Positions 46,872 through 57,529 of a stretch of DNA of 64,000 nt are shown piece by piece (the stretch's first letter is position 1; every line of letters starts with the position of its first letter). A program made the translations under genes and the position numbers. The notes below the pieces were generated by a model. That model worked only from the letters and a program-made list of their open reading frames with translations. It ran no database searches and was not told where the DNA came from. The stretch covers positions 1,441,001 to 1,505,000 of the forward strand of contig JBAIZL010000006.1 in the NCBI GenBank assembly GCA_036971475.1, written 5' to 3'. The stretch is from Prosapia bicincta (lineage: Eukaryota > Arthropoda > Insecta > Hemiptera > Cercopidae).

Positions 46872-47374
46872 GGGTCTGAGCCCCCAAAACCCGCCCAGCC
46901 CTCGTGGCAGCCAACCTCTAGCGAGCTACCTCCGTCTCACATGCGCATGCGGTTAGTATCCCTACCGCGAATGAAGGAAACGGGATTGATTGCCCATGTA
47001 CCAAGCTCATGAGCTCTTTCCATGGAGAATCAGGAGATAGTGAAATGAAACAGTACGGTAAGTGTCGCGCTAAGAGCGGGATGAAAAAACCTGGCAAGAA
47101 AGAAACCCTGCCAGGAAAAATCCCGCGACAGATCATGCAGGAACCCTGGGGGCTTGGATCACCTTATGCTATGGAATAAGGAGAGGTATTACCTTGCAAA
47201 TACCTTGTTAGTGAGTCTATGGCAGGAATGGCATGCACCTCTTCTTCTGCTGCCTACTCGAAACTGAAAAGGCATGCAATCAAATTATTACTTCCGTTGG
47301 GGCTAAGCGGCCCTGGAGATGTGCCCCTGCGTCACCTGGAACATAACTGTGAAGCAGAATTTATTAGTATGTAT
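46132..47374 (-). mobile_element. Three stacked LINE 3' ends, unit 3b
   Basis: An original 3' UTR fragment (46132-46545) as in units 1b and 2b, then two further LINE ends, each headed by a T-run (about 46552-46570 and 46838-46867) and the cccgggtctgagcccccaaaacc marker, running to 46829 and to about 47374. The string atggcgaat precedes each T-run (46540-46549 and 46830-46839), as expected if the second element carries or duplicated the target of the first. Block T resumes at agcgctacctagcagc. Confidence 0.65.
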
Positions 47375-47756
47375 AGCGCTACCTAGCAGCGAAACCTAGA
47401 ACGACTTACGCTGCCTGATGTAACTACATTGCGAGAGAATAATGTTTAGAACCAAATTATTGATCAAATTTCTACATTTTTTTAGAAAAAGGCGTATAAA
47501 TGTTTATGTTATTACAAATATAATGAGAAAAAAATGATTAAAACGACAAGTGCAGCACTATCGTAGAAACAGAATCACATTAATTGCTTTACTATGAATA
47601 TGAAACGTTAGAAGAAAAGAACATCTCGCGCATTCTGTTCCCGCTGTGAGTAGCACAAAATGCTTATCCAGGTGGGTACTACGTGGGTAGGACCGATGTC
47701 TCTGTGTGTCTCCGGGAAACCAAAACACAATAGTCTAAGGAAAGGGGTTTATATAT
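47375..47756. repeat. Block T, copy 3b, left part
   Basis: As in units 1b and 2b, starting a little later because of the LINE insertions. No gene. Confidence 0.5.
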
Positions 47757-48290
47757 TACACATTGGAGACGACCATGTTCTACCTTTTAATTGCCATTTT
47801 ATATTACTTTATTTAAATATCGAAATCTTGTTGCTGTACATGACGAGTTTAGTTGTTAACTTATTACACTTTTGTTGCTATTTCTTGCGACCAGACTTTT
47901 TGTTAACTAAAGGTTGTTAAATTGTTAACTTACACATGGAGGGAACGTTTTCGTCTTACGACTTCTTCAGCCTCCTTAGCATTCTTTTAAACTAAAGGTT
48001 GTTAAATTGTTAACTTACACATGGAGGGAACGTTTTCGTCTTACGACTTCTTCAGCCTCCTTAGCATTCTTTTAAACTAAAGGTGGTTAAATTGTTAACT
48101 TACACTTGGAGGAAACGTTTTCGTCTTACGACTTTCAGCTTCCTTGTTGTTAATTTATGGATGGAATACTAAAGAGGCTGAAGAAGTCGTAAGACGAAAA
48201 CGTTTCCTCCAAGTGTAAGCTAACAATTTAACAACCTTTAGAGTACAAAAAAGTCTGGTAGCAAGTAATAGCAAAAGGGTTATAAGTTAT
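47757..48290. mobile_element. Inverted-repeat element with contracted array, unit 3
   Basis: The left arm is complete, the array is down to about 3 units (47930-48145), one inverted hammerhead-like copy remains at about 48175-48210, and the outer part of the right arm is deleted: caaaagggttataag joins ttattttatttacctg directly. Confidence 0.6.
47930..48145 (-). repeat. 85-bp array encoding a hammerhead-like motif, unit 3 (about 3 copies)
   Basis: Two full units with the intact minus-strand CUGAAGA core, and one of the shorter type (acgactttcagc) with the core damaged. The sequence is otherwise as in units 1 and 2. Confidence 0.75.
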
Positions 48291-48976
48291 TTTATTTACC
48301 TGAGAATGGGTTCACACATTGTGGTTTTTAATTCCATTTGAGATCATCGTATTTTGAGAAAATGCTAAAATTTTAGAATCAACTAGATTATGAATGGCAT
48401 TGTATACATGCATAATGTATTGTAATGGACCTGATTAGGTATAGGCCGACGTGTATAAATCCCGGCCTTCCCGCTAAATCAGGGGCCTGCTTCATGATAC
48501 ACAATCCCGACATAACCCTATGCCCAGGCATCTGCCACGGGGCATATATAGGTCCTCGGGGCTGACCTTAAGGTATTGTCTTTAGAATACAAGTCCGAGG
48601 TTGAATGATGCTGCGCTCTATAGCACTACAGCAGAACTAGCTCCAATAATTAAAATAATAAAGTTATAGATTATTAAACAGTACTAGTGTATTTTACAAC
48701 AAGGGTAAACACAATGAGTAAACCAAATTACAAGAATTAAGTTTATTGGTAAGATTTAAACATAGCATTAAAACATCACAAAGTTACGGTTCAGCACAAT
48801 CACAGACCAGTTAATAGGCCAGAAACGTTAATATTAACAATGCCACATTGAAAAGCTTCTAACTGCACAGGACTAGAATAACTTGACAATCTTTTTTTTT
48901 TCTGGGTTTTAGTCATATTAAAGTGAAACAGCTTAATGTTGCAATTCGTAATGCATAATCCATTTGCAGTAGTACT
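48291..48976. repeat. Block T, copy 3b, right part
   Basis: Matches 11187-11934. No gene. Confidence 0.5.
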
Positions 48977-49400
48977 TCATAGCCTTGGCCATGTTACCAG
49001 CTTCATTGCCTTGGCCATGTTACCAGCTTCATTGCCTTGGCCATGTTACCAGCTTCATCGCCTTGGCCATGTTACCAGCTTCATTGCCTCGGCCATGTCA
49101 CCAGCTTCATCGCCTTGGCCATGTTACCAGATTTATTGCCTTGGCCATGTTACCAGCTTCATTGCCTTGGCCATGTTACCAGCTTCATTGCCTTGGCCAT
49201 GTTACCAGCTTCATTGCCTTGGCCATGGTACCAGCTTCATCGCCTTGGTCATGTTACCAGCTGCATTGCTTTGGTCATGTTACCAGCTTCATTGCCTTGG
49301 CCATGTTACCAGCTTCATCGCCTTGGCCATGTTACCATCTTTATTGCCTTGGCTATGTTACCTACTTCATAATCTTGACCATGTTACCTACTTCATAACG
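48977..49400 (+). repeat. 26-bp minisatellite, array 3b
   Basis: About 16 TTG-type copies. The three + frames 48936-49421, 48985-49398 and 49037-49372 are all open across it, with the same 26-residue repeat. Confidence 0.95.
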
Positions 49401-49962
49401 TCGGTCATTTTACCTGATTGAAGCTTCAGCAACAAAATGTTATAAAAGCGTTCTAGCCCTGTGCAACTCTTTAGAAGAAACAAATATTTTACAAGTAAGA
49501 CCTCAACACCATTCATGAACTAATAGAAAATAAAATTTATTATAAACTTAAAATATTTTCTACAATCAAAATTGGTAATTAGCAATTAATTTTAATTTAC
49601 ATATGAGTAAATATTTTGTTTAGAATTATAGATTATTTAACAACTTGTAACAGTTTAAAAACAAGGAAAACTATATCCCACAGGGGAACTTAGACCTTTT
49701 AATCGATTATTTCATTTGTTCGATTCGGAATTACCAGTGTAATAGTTTATGCTTTTAAATTTTGGTGTATTTGTATCTGCGTGTTATCTATTAACCTATG
49801 TTCAGTATGAAATATTTACACTTTTGAAAAGTTGAAATATCTAAAACTATTTTTCATTTTTACTTTTAAAAGATTACAAATCGATCAACTATAATAGTTA
49901 ACTAAATATTTAAAAATAACCCAAACTAAGGAAAGTGTCCTTTGTCTTGGCCTATAATATTA

Positions 49963-50129
49963 AAGGCCGCACACGCCCGCACTAGCTCGATTTCGTCTCT
50001 ATACACTTGCGAGGCTGTGCAAACCATATGTTTCTGGACGTTGCTGAACAGTGACCTTGTGGTCTGGAGGAGTTAGTAGGGAGGTCCATCATCGTTTATG
50101 GCACGGCAGGAGTCAGTATCTATGTTCAG
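49963..50129 (-). CDS. Terminal exon D of chitin-binding protein, unit 3
   Basis: The acceptor tttgttacag precedes CTGAAC at 50129. With TG from exon C the first codon is TGC, the sixth Cys of CBM14 domain 2, and TGA at 50128-50126 ends the protein. The remaining GC-richer block is 3' UTR; a frame within it (QTTRSLFSNVQKQM..) lies after the stop. That the stop falls directly after the last required Cys supports the model. Confidence 0.7.
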
Positions 50130-51281
50130 CTGTAACAAAGGAATACATTTGTAATTTTGGGTTGATATAATTTTATTACGTACGTTTTACCCCTATTAAA
50201 CACTATGACCAAATGTTGAATTTATAGTCACTGTAAAATTTAATTGCTTAAAACTATATTTTTCTTTTAAACAATTCAAGGAGAAATGTGCAAGCCTAGA
50301 CCATGGATGGAGGAATATAGTGAGAGTTGAGATAGGACAAGTAACTGTAGTTTGAAACATTCATTGCTCAAGTCTGCACATCAGTATTCTGTAGCTACTG
50401 ACCTAGAAATAGGTTCAAATCCACTACAGATTTCGTCTGATTGGGGAATGCCACACATTAAAAGATTTAAAACCACTATTTCTTTAACTAACTTATCAAA
50501 AGTGATGAAACGTTTTATTATTTCACGTCAGCTGGCATTTCCATTCCAAGTCGTACGAAACACAAACCTATTCTCTATGTATGTAATGATGTTTCTAAAA
50601 TAATATTTATTTCTTGTACAAATTTTCCCACCTTAAAATTCAATCCAATAAAATACTTTTTATTCGTCGAATCAAGTTCATAAACACCATTAGGTCAAGA
50701 GTCGTGTAGTAATTTCCACTGAAAATGATTGCGTTGCATTCGAAATGTACATTAGAACATAAATACAACCATTTTGTGGTTAAAGAAGTTTTATTCTTTT
50801 CATACTTTTAGTTAATACTCTTTTTTTATACACCTTGTTCAAATTTTCAGTCGTTAGTTAGATACCTTTTATTCATCCACTTAAGTTTAAATACATTTTT
50901 AAAAAAAAATCGTAGTGGATGATGCTTGATGTTAATACATTCTTTTCAAATAATAATTCGTTTTAAAATTTAATATGAATTAATTTTAGTTTTATATGGT
51001 AGAGAAACATTTTACAAAAGGGGCAAGGTATGCAATATAGATATTACATCCAATTTGGCCTAATATAAGTAGTAACATATGATTACATAAAGCAGCTGAT
51101 TAAATGTCTTAGCTTATGTGGTAGAACAGCTGTTTTAACACACAGTTTATGTTACTTTATTTATATTAATCGTAATTATTTAATAAAAATTCAGTAAAAT
51201 AAAAAATTTTTTGTTGGCCTAAGCGGGAATTTACTTTTTTATTTTTATTATATTACATGTTTTTAAAGTAAGTTCTCTTAC
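50130..51281 (-). other. Intron between exons C and D, unit 3
   Basis: About 1.15 kb, nearly identical to the unit 2 intron. The hammerhead-like core here reads CUGAAAA (50719-50725), unlike CUGAAGA in unit 2. Confidence 0.5.
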
Positions 51282-51453
51282 CAAGCTGCTCTGAAGGAAG
51301 GAACGCACTGTCGGCTGAAGGAATCGTAGCTCGTCCCGGGACCACACTTTATTATACGAGTCAAGCCGTTCTGACAAACTGCCACAGAAGTGCATGAAGG
51401 GTTTAGCCTGAATACTGTGTTGTACGCGCAGGGCTTGGACGAGTCTAGCAAAC
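51282..51453 (-). CDS. Exon C: CBM14 domain 2 of chitin-binding protein, unit 3
   Basis: The chitin-binding type 2 (peritrophin-A) fold binds chitin in cuticle or peritrophic matrix outside the cell. The exon joins exon B as G/GT (Gly), phase 1, then runs LLDSSKPCAYNTVF, NPSCTSVAVCQNGL, IIKCGPGTSYDSFSRQCV and PSFRAA, and leaves phase 2 at CTTG/GTAAGAG. Cys spacing 11, 5, 9, 12, then 7 to the Cys completed in exon D, nearly the same as domain 1 (12, 5, 9, 12, 7). The CGPGTSYD segment is the CPxGTxFD-like signature. An overlapping frame in the same exon (ESFLTFNRFARLVQ..) is longer but ignores the splice sites and the Cys pattern. Confidence 0.82.
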
Positions 51454-52994
51454 CTGTTGAACGTAAGAAAACTTTCCATTAACTTGAAAGTTTAATATTA
51501 AACAATATTGTTAAACTTGTTAAGTATTCAAAATCTATACATAACACAGTAGCATAATTATAATGATTAAACAGCAACCCTTGCTAAAATAATCAAACAT
51601 ATACTACAAAGAAAAATAACTGTAATTAATTACGCCATGACAGTGTGATGAGAAACCGAATCTTATGAGCACAAATTTTACTTTACGATAAGGGTTTCAA
51701 TGACAAATTCATAATCTTTAAATGTAACTTTCCTCAGTGATTTAATACTTTTATACCACAATCAGTCACACACTATAAACAAAAATAACTCTAATTAATT
51801 TCGTGACATCACGTATAGTCATGACGTTGTTATAAGAAACAGAATTTTACAGTTAAGCGCCTGTCTCGGCACAAACACCAGTTGCCCCTGTTTATTTGCG
51901 TCATCATTTACTTAGTTTATCTTAACGCCATAAAACCTAAAAAAACGATATACGATCTTATAAGACTGTTTCAACATTCTTAAAAAATTAACATTTAAAA
52001 TAAAGATATTGGCAAAATCTTTATTACAGTACCACAAAAATAACTAATAATAAAAGTAACCTAATATTAAACCCTTATGTACGTTACGACGACCATGTCT
52101 AGACCAGTCTAGTTTGTGAATTATTGTATTCTAGATTGTAAGTTTGTAATACGACCATCCGATGATGATTATGTCATGGTAATCGAATGTACATAAAGAT
52201 TTAATCTGAAGTAACTTGTGATATTAGTTATTTTTGTAGTATTGTGCTTTTTCTAATATTTTTACTGTAATATACTGCACCACTGTGCTCTTGACATTGT
52301 ATATTGGCACTTAAAAATAATCCTATATTTTTTCAAATATTTCCATATTATTGTAATTCTTTATTTTCGCATTCAATTGATTAAAATATTGATCCAATAT
52401 TTGTGGGAATGTCTGAAATGATATTTGTCAACTTTCAGAGTACATAAAACGTTGAGTTAAACTTAGTAGGAAATAACATAAATTGTAAGAACCATGGTGA
52501 CAGTTTAGTTACAGTTTCTATTAGTTTGTGTTGATGACAGCCTTGTCATTAAAATACTTTTTAATACTTTTTAATTTGTTTTAATGTATGAAGCTTAATT
52601 AATAAACTATTAATATAACTTAGCATTGCCAATGGTTCTGTTGGTTAAATTTTACATCTGACACGCGCACTTAATATCTTGTTAGCATTACATTGACGTT
52701 TCCCTAATAATGATGAAGAGGTGCCGTCTTGATTTTATTTTTTAAGACGCCACATAGTTTCTTTGGTAACTTTACCAACAACCCAGTAGGAACAAAACAC
52801 TAACTAACAACATTAGTAAGAAAAAGTCTTATAAACAAGAAAAAACAATATCAGTAACAATATATATAGGTCTATATAAAATGACAGTGTGGGTTAGATC
52901 CAAGAGTTGGCCAAAAGGGTGATAGTAGCAGGCAGGTCAAATTGTATTATATTTAGACTGTTTTAATGTCAACAAAGATTTTGTAACTATTTAC
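51454..52994 (-). other. Intron between exons B and C, unit 3
   Basis: About 1.5 kb, AT-rich, with the degenerate hammerhead-like pair near 52080-52200. A stretch of about 50 bp present in unit 2 (taaattactaaacatgac region) is missing near 52555. Confidence 0.5.
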
Positions 52995-53265
52995 CTGCAG
53001 GAATCTTCCTTAGGGAGTAAAAAGCGGTTTGCGGTCCTGAATAGCCTTGTCCTTGAACTGGGACACTTGGGATGGAGTTCTCGGGCGGAGGACTAACGGA
53101 CGAAGGGAATCCTTGTTCTGGCGGCGGAAAGGTTTGAACTGGAGACGGAGATTCAGACAGCGCTGTGGTGCCAACCTCTGGTTCTGTAGAAGTTTCAGGA
53201 GGGGCGACGTTCGTCGGTACGCCATTGCATTCAACTCGGTAAGGATAGTCGCACACCTTCAGGTC
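52995..53265 (-). CDS. Exon B: end of CBM14 domain 1 and Pro/Ser/Thr linker, unit 3
   Basis: 271 nt, entering in phase 0 after ctgccccacag and leaving in phase 1 at CCTGCAG/GTAAATAG. The first residues DLKVCDYPYRVECNG supply the fifth and sixth Cys of domain 1, whose other four are in exon A. Residues 18-75 are rich in Pro, Ser, Thr and Glu (APPETSTEPE, SESPSPVQTFPPPEQGF), a mucin-like linker that could be O-glycosylated; it ends SLRKIPAG. The open frame continues upstream of the acceptor to an ATG at 53400 with a hydrophobic stretch, but that part is the T-rich splice tract and the Cys count favours splicing from exon A. Confidence 0.82.
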
Positions 53266-53933
53266 CTGTGGGGCAGAATTAAAAATAACAATAGCAATTA
53301 AAACTAATATTACAATAAGTTTCTTATTGTTAAATAAATTAAATAATCTACGATTACGGTTTTGTTTCAGCTTAAACAGTTTTGGTTTTATAATCACCAT
53401 CTCTTCTTTATGCTAAAATCTGATTTTTGTTTTGTTTCTGCTTATCGTCTGTATTCCACTCTCTTCTAGGTATTTCCTGTTTACAGATATTTCGAGGCAA
53501 TCCGTTTATGTTCACTAGCTTCATGAGTGTTACCAAAGCAACTGTTTTATCTCTATGGAGTTCGTCAGTGCTGTATCAACGTTCATTCGTTCCTTAATCT
53601 TCACTTCCGTATCTTTATTTCTGATTTTATCCATTATAATACAATCAAAACATCTTCTACTGTGCATCATCAATCTTCTTTTTCGAGTATTCTCTTTCTC
53701 ATGCTTGTGCTTAGTGTCCACACGTCATCTCCGTAGGTGACAATGATCAATAGTTTTAATACTAAAATATAATTATTTAGAGAAGAATCTGGCGTAAATA
53801 TTTTATTAGTAAATTTATTTATTAATGAAAGTAATAATTAATTATTTAAATAAAGTAAAATATAAATAAATTCAAAGTACGTGTATGTATGTATATATAT
53901 ATAAATATCGCAATATTTATAGAATTGTTTAAT

Positions 53934-53978
53934 ATTCCTGATGATGTTGGTACTGTTAGCCAACGAAAAGCTTTGAAT
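53934..53978 (+). ncRNA. Hammerhead-like motif with distinct stems, intron of unit 3
   Basis: Stem I AUUC (53934-53937) pairs with GAAU (53975-53978); core CUGAUGA (53938-53944); extra U; stem II GUUGG/CCAAC (53946-53950, 53960-53964); GAA (53965-53967); palindrome AAGCUU (53968-53973); U at the cleavage position. The stem sequences differ from the other families but all helices pair. Confidence 0.55.
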
Positions 53979-54023
53979 TGTAAATTCAAATATAATTCTT
54001 GTATTTGTATATTGACTTTCATT

Positions 54024-54085
<62 letters not shown>

Positions 54086-54158
54086 GTCTCGTATATAATA
54101 TATATTTAACTTTGCGACACTGTTTTCACGCTGTTGAGTATATGTACTTAAACAAAAA

Positions 54159-54313
54159 TCTTACTTGGTATTTATGCGAGTTAACTTTCAATGATTGATA
54201 GTATTATCGAGCATCACTGAACGGGGGTTGTAGTAGCCTGCTGTCGAGTGATGCTCGATAATGGAGATGCTATTAAACTTTGAAAGTTAACTCGCATAAA
54301 TACCAAGTAAGAT
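54159..54313. repeat. Foldback element, intron of unit 3
   Basis: Inverted arms of about 60 bp: atcttacttggtatttatg with gcgagttaactttcaa on the left and their complements at 54281-54313, the inner ends being cgagcatcact and agtgatgctcg. The homologue in unit 2 (about 35990-36175) has lost part of the left arm. Confidence 0.7.
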
Positions 54314-54338
54314 TCTTGTTTTAGTAGATATAGTGAAA

Positions 54339-54379
<41 letters not shown>

Positions 54380-55480
54380 TTGAATTTTATTCTGCCTTGC
54401 ATCAGTAAAGAATGGCCATCTCTTCCTGAGGCCTGTAGCTATAAATTAAGTAATTATAGTCTACTACCGTAATTATACAGGATATGGAATGACCGAGGTG
54501 GGGGATGTGGGTTAATAAATAGTTATTCATGTACACTAGAATAGGGGCTCGTTAGTTGTTGTATGTAAATCCAACATTTTCTTGAGAAACTGCAATAATT
54601 TGTAATGTACACTCAAACAAGTCGATTTAATAATAATACAGACTTAAAGAATAGGACAATGTTGTAATAATTTAAAAGAAACAAGTAATGTAAACAAAAT
54701 TTAAAATAAATTTCTACCGAGGCTAACAAAGAAAATTTTATTTTAGTTAGTCTAGAGCACTATTTATGGTATTGTGTGGTAACCATGACAACAGTTTAAG
54801 GTTGTACAATAGAATATTTATGACAAACAAATTTATATACATCTTTGAGAAATAAATTGTATTGGAAAGATGGCGCAGTACCAAGGCGAGCTAGCCTTTT
54901 AACATGAAAATTCTCAGTTCGATTCCGGTTGGACCCTACAAATTTTAGTATTTAAAGATTGAAAAATATTTGAAAAAACAGTTCATGAAAACGTGATATG
55001 AAACATAACAATCAAAATAGAACTTTTGTTTTTCACTTATAGACATATATTCAACTGTAAAACTAGTTAATAAATATTTCATGATAAACATTGCGTAGTG
55101 AATTTTTCCTAGATTCATAAAATTTAACGTTTAATTTGAAAATTATCTATTAAAATTATTAAAACCAAAGAAACATGAAACAACCGTCTTTTGTTTTGTT
55201 GTGACAAATCATTTTATGTTAATTATTGAACATCAATATTTTGTCTTAAGCATTGTCACTGGACAATGAATGCTTAGGTCACTTGAAGTGACAATGCTTA
55301 AGAAAAAATAACAATAAATTTATAACCACAATATTTTTTGCTATATATGTTACGTTGTAAATTAAATTAATTTTGTTCAGTACTTCTGAAGATGGTTACC
55401 CGGTAAAAGAAATGTACATCAAGTGATTAAATAAAGTTATTTTGTTGATAAATATATAGTGATGATTTGTTTGTGCTCAC

Positions 55481-55760
55481 CTCGTGGAAGTTCAAACCGG
55501 CCGGGCACGTGAACTCGTACGGGATGCCTCCGGCGCACAAGTAGAAGACACCGCAGTTTCGTTTGCTTCGGTAGATGCCGTATGCTTGTGGACACTTGGT
55601 TCCAAGTTCTCCGAACCCTCCTGGTCCTCCCGTACCTCCAGAGCCACCTACTCCACCGGGAATCTCTGTGCCTCCTCCGCCAATACCAACTCCATTCTCT
55701 CCAGACCCTCCGGGACCTCCAGAAATACCTCCTATTCCACCAATACCACTTATACCACCG
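55481..55760 (-). CDS. Exon A fragment: Gly-rich plus CBM14 domain 1, unit 3
   Basis: 93 codons, open. Residues 1-54 are Gly-rich, typical of extended linkers in cuticle and peritrophic proteins; residues 55-93 begin a chitin-binding domain (TKCPQAYGIYRSKRNC, then FTCPAGLNFHE), finished by exon B in the same phase 0. One change, Ser to Leu (VFYLC for VFYSC), affects a position just before the third Cys. Exons A-D of this unit together give about 241 residues with two CBM14 domains. The N-terminal part, including any signal peptide, is absent: the exon is cut at the unit junction 55760/55761. Confidence 0.82.
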
Positions 55761-56180
55761 TCTTTATCAGTGTATTCTGCTTGTAGTTGTTAGGTTAAGC
55801 GGTGACGATTTTAAAGGCAGGTTTTCGATAGTATCGAAAAGTATGGTTGATTTGTATTTGGTTTTTTCATTTAATATGTTTCTTCTTTGTGTTTTTTGTC
55901 AATATCATATTGTTCTAGTGTGTTACGATGTAGTCCTTTCTCAACAGAGTGGTCAAAAAGAACCACATCTCAACACACTAGAAGAATATGAAATTTACAA
56001 ACACACAAAAAGACAGCGTACAAACATATTAAACAAACAAACCCAATACAGATCGCACATAGTCTTTGATACTATCGAAAACCTGTCTTTAAACCGTCAC
56101 CGCTTAACCTAACAACTTCAAGCCGAAGGCACTGATGAAGATCGACACGGAGCGATCGAAAACGTTCTGTCTCAGTAAGT
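55761..56180 (+). mobile_element. PLE C-terminal fragment, unit 4
   Basis: PLE tail up to 56112 (NTLEEYEIYKHTKRQRTNI, then LSLNRHRLT and stop) and the hammerhead-like motif at 56127-56172. Confidence 0.75.
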
Positions 56181-56387
56181 TTTTACAAATTTACTAAATT
56201 TAAAGTTCGGATAGTCATAAACTATTGTTTAAGTGATTAATTAAGTTTAATTAACCGAACGCATTAGACTACAAAATTCAAGAGAATAAATAAAATGTTT
56301 TTGTAGTTTAAGAGATTTTATTCATTGATAATTAAAAATTTGATGTTGTTTATTAAACATTTTGATTATTCAAATACTGACGACTTG

Positions 56388-57529
56388 TGTCTTCACATAT
56401 AATATTCACTTCTGCTTTCACCTATAAAATTCAAATAATTTTGCTTTTAATAGAAACGAGCTCATAATGTACATTTTAAGGGTATGAATCCGCTAACTAA
56501 ATACACTGCTTACTCGATCCACAGTTAACTCAATCTTATGCTAACTCAATCCACAGCTAACTAGATCCACTGCTAACTAAATCCACAGCTAACTCGATCC
56601 AAAGTAAACTAAATCCACTGCTAATTAGAGGTAATTTAAATTCATAGAATTTGTTATACATTGCAAGATTTGATTCTAAGCCCCTTAAACTCGTTGTCTT
56701 GTTAAATAATGGCCAAATAAGACAAAGATTCGCAAAACTACGTGTATGATTTTTATGTACATTTTAGTGACCAACAGTATGACGTATATTGTGTATGAAG
56801 GATGGGAAGGGTTGTGAATATAAGAAGGAATTAGGCACATAAATCTCTTTACTAAAGGATATATGGAATATCATGGCTTCTAGTGCAGGTTGTCTCATTC
56901 TCTGCCCACACTGTTGGAATTAGTTTAATTTTAATTTTATTTTCGCTGGGTTAGAAACTCAATTTAAATATCCTGAAAGATTTTTTTTATTTTAAGAACA
57001 TTTATACAAATTACCTACTAATATTTTTAATTTAAAATAATATAACTCACAAACACTATAGATTTAAGAAACACTATAGTGAAAAGTTTTTATTATACTT
57101 ATCTATGTGAAATTTTTCGTGATTAACAAGAGTACATTCTTGTAGCTCATTTCTATAAATATTCATAAAATAAACAAACACTTCAGGATATTTAAAAATA
57201 TAATTGAGTTCCATTTTTTTGAGAAAACATTAAAATAAAACTAAATAAAACAGGATTAGCAATAAATAAGATGCGATATCAAATTTAAGAAGTAAAACTC
57301 GATAATTCTTATAAAATATATTACTAATAATCCAATACTATAATAATTCGTAATTTGTTTATATTAGAAACAATGAATATTAATCAGGTATATTATTGCT
57401 CCACTAACACAATAGGTACATGTATCTCCATTTACAAATACTTCTATTTCCATTTTTTGTCACATATTTTCATTTTCAAACATTTTTTAGTATGCTACAT
57501 CCCGAAGTTTCTCTTTAGAATACATTTTT
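56388..57529. repeat. Block S, copy 4a
   Basis: a-type throughout its second half, unlike copy 3a; array at about 56490-56630. A short b-like stretch (gaaggaattaggcac, ggatatatgg) appears near 56825-56870, another possible conversion patch. Confidence 0.7.

Larger units (their letters stand above)
53266..55480 (-). other. Intron between exons A and B, unit 3
   Basis: Holds a well-formed hammerhead-like motif (53934-53978), (AT)n runs at 54026-54085 and 54343-54378, a foldback with arms 54159-54219 and 54245-54313, the tRNA-like copy 54865-54945, and the motif at 55381-55425, whose stem II is mutated (cggtaaaaga). About 600-650 bp present in unit 2 between the tRNA-like sequence and gttcatgaaaacgtg are deleted here. 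Confidence 0.6.

Noticed and set aside
51231..51479. 82-residue minus-strand frame (ESFLTFNRFARLVQ..), identical in unit 2
   Set aside because: It overlaps exon C in another frame, reads through both splice sites and lacks the Cys pattern. Its conservation follows from recent duplication.
53266..53400. Exon B frame extended upstream to an ATG at 53400, giving a Lys/Arg-rich start and a hydrophobic stretch (KKLIVILVLIAIVIF) like a signal anchor
   Set aside because: The hydrophobic codons are the T-rich tract before a good acceptor, and splicing from exon A is needed to supply four of the six Cys of the CBM14 domain. A minor alternative start cannot be excluded without transcripts.
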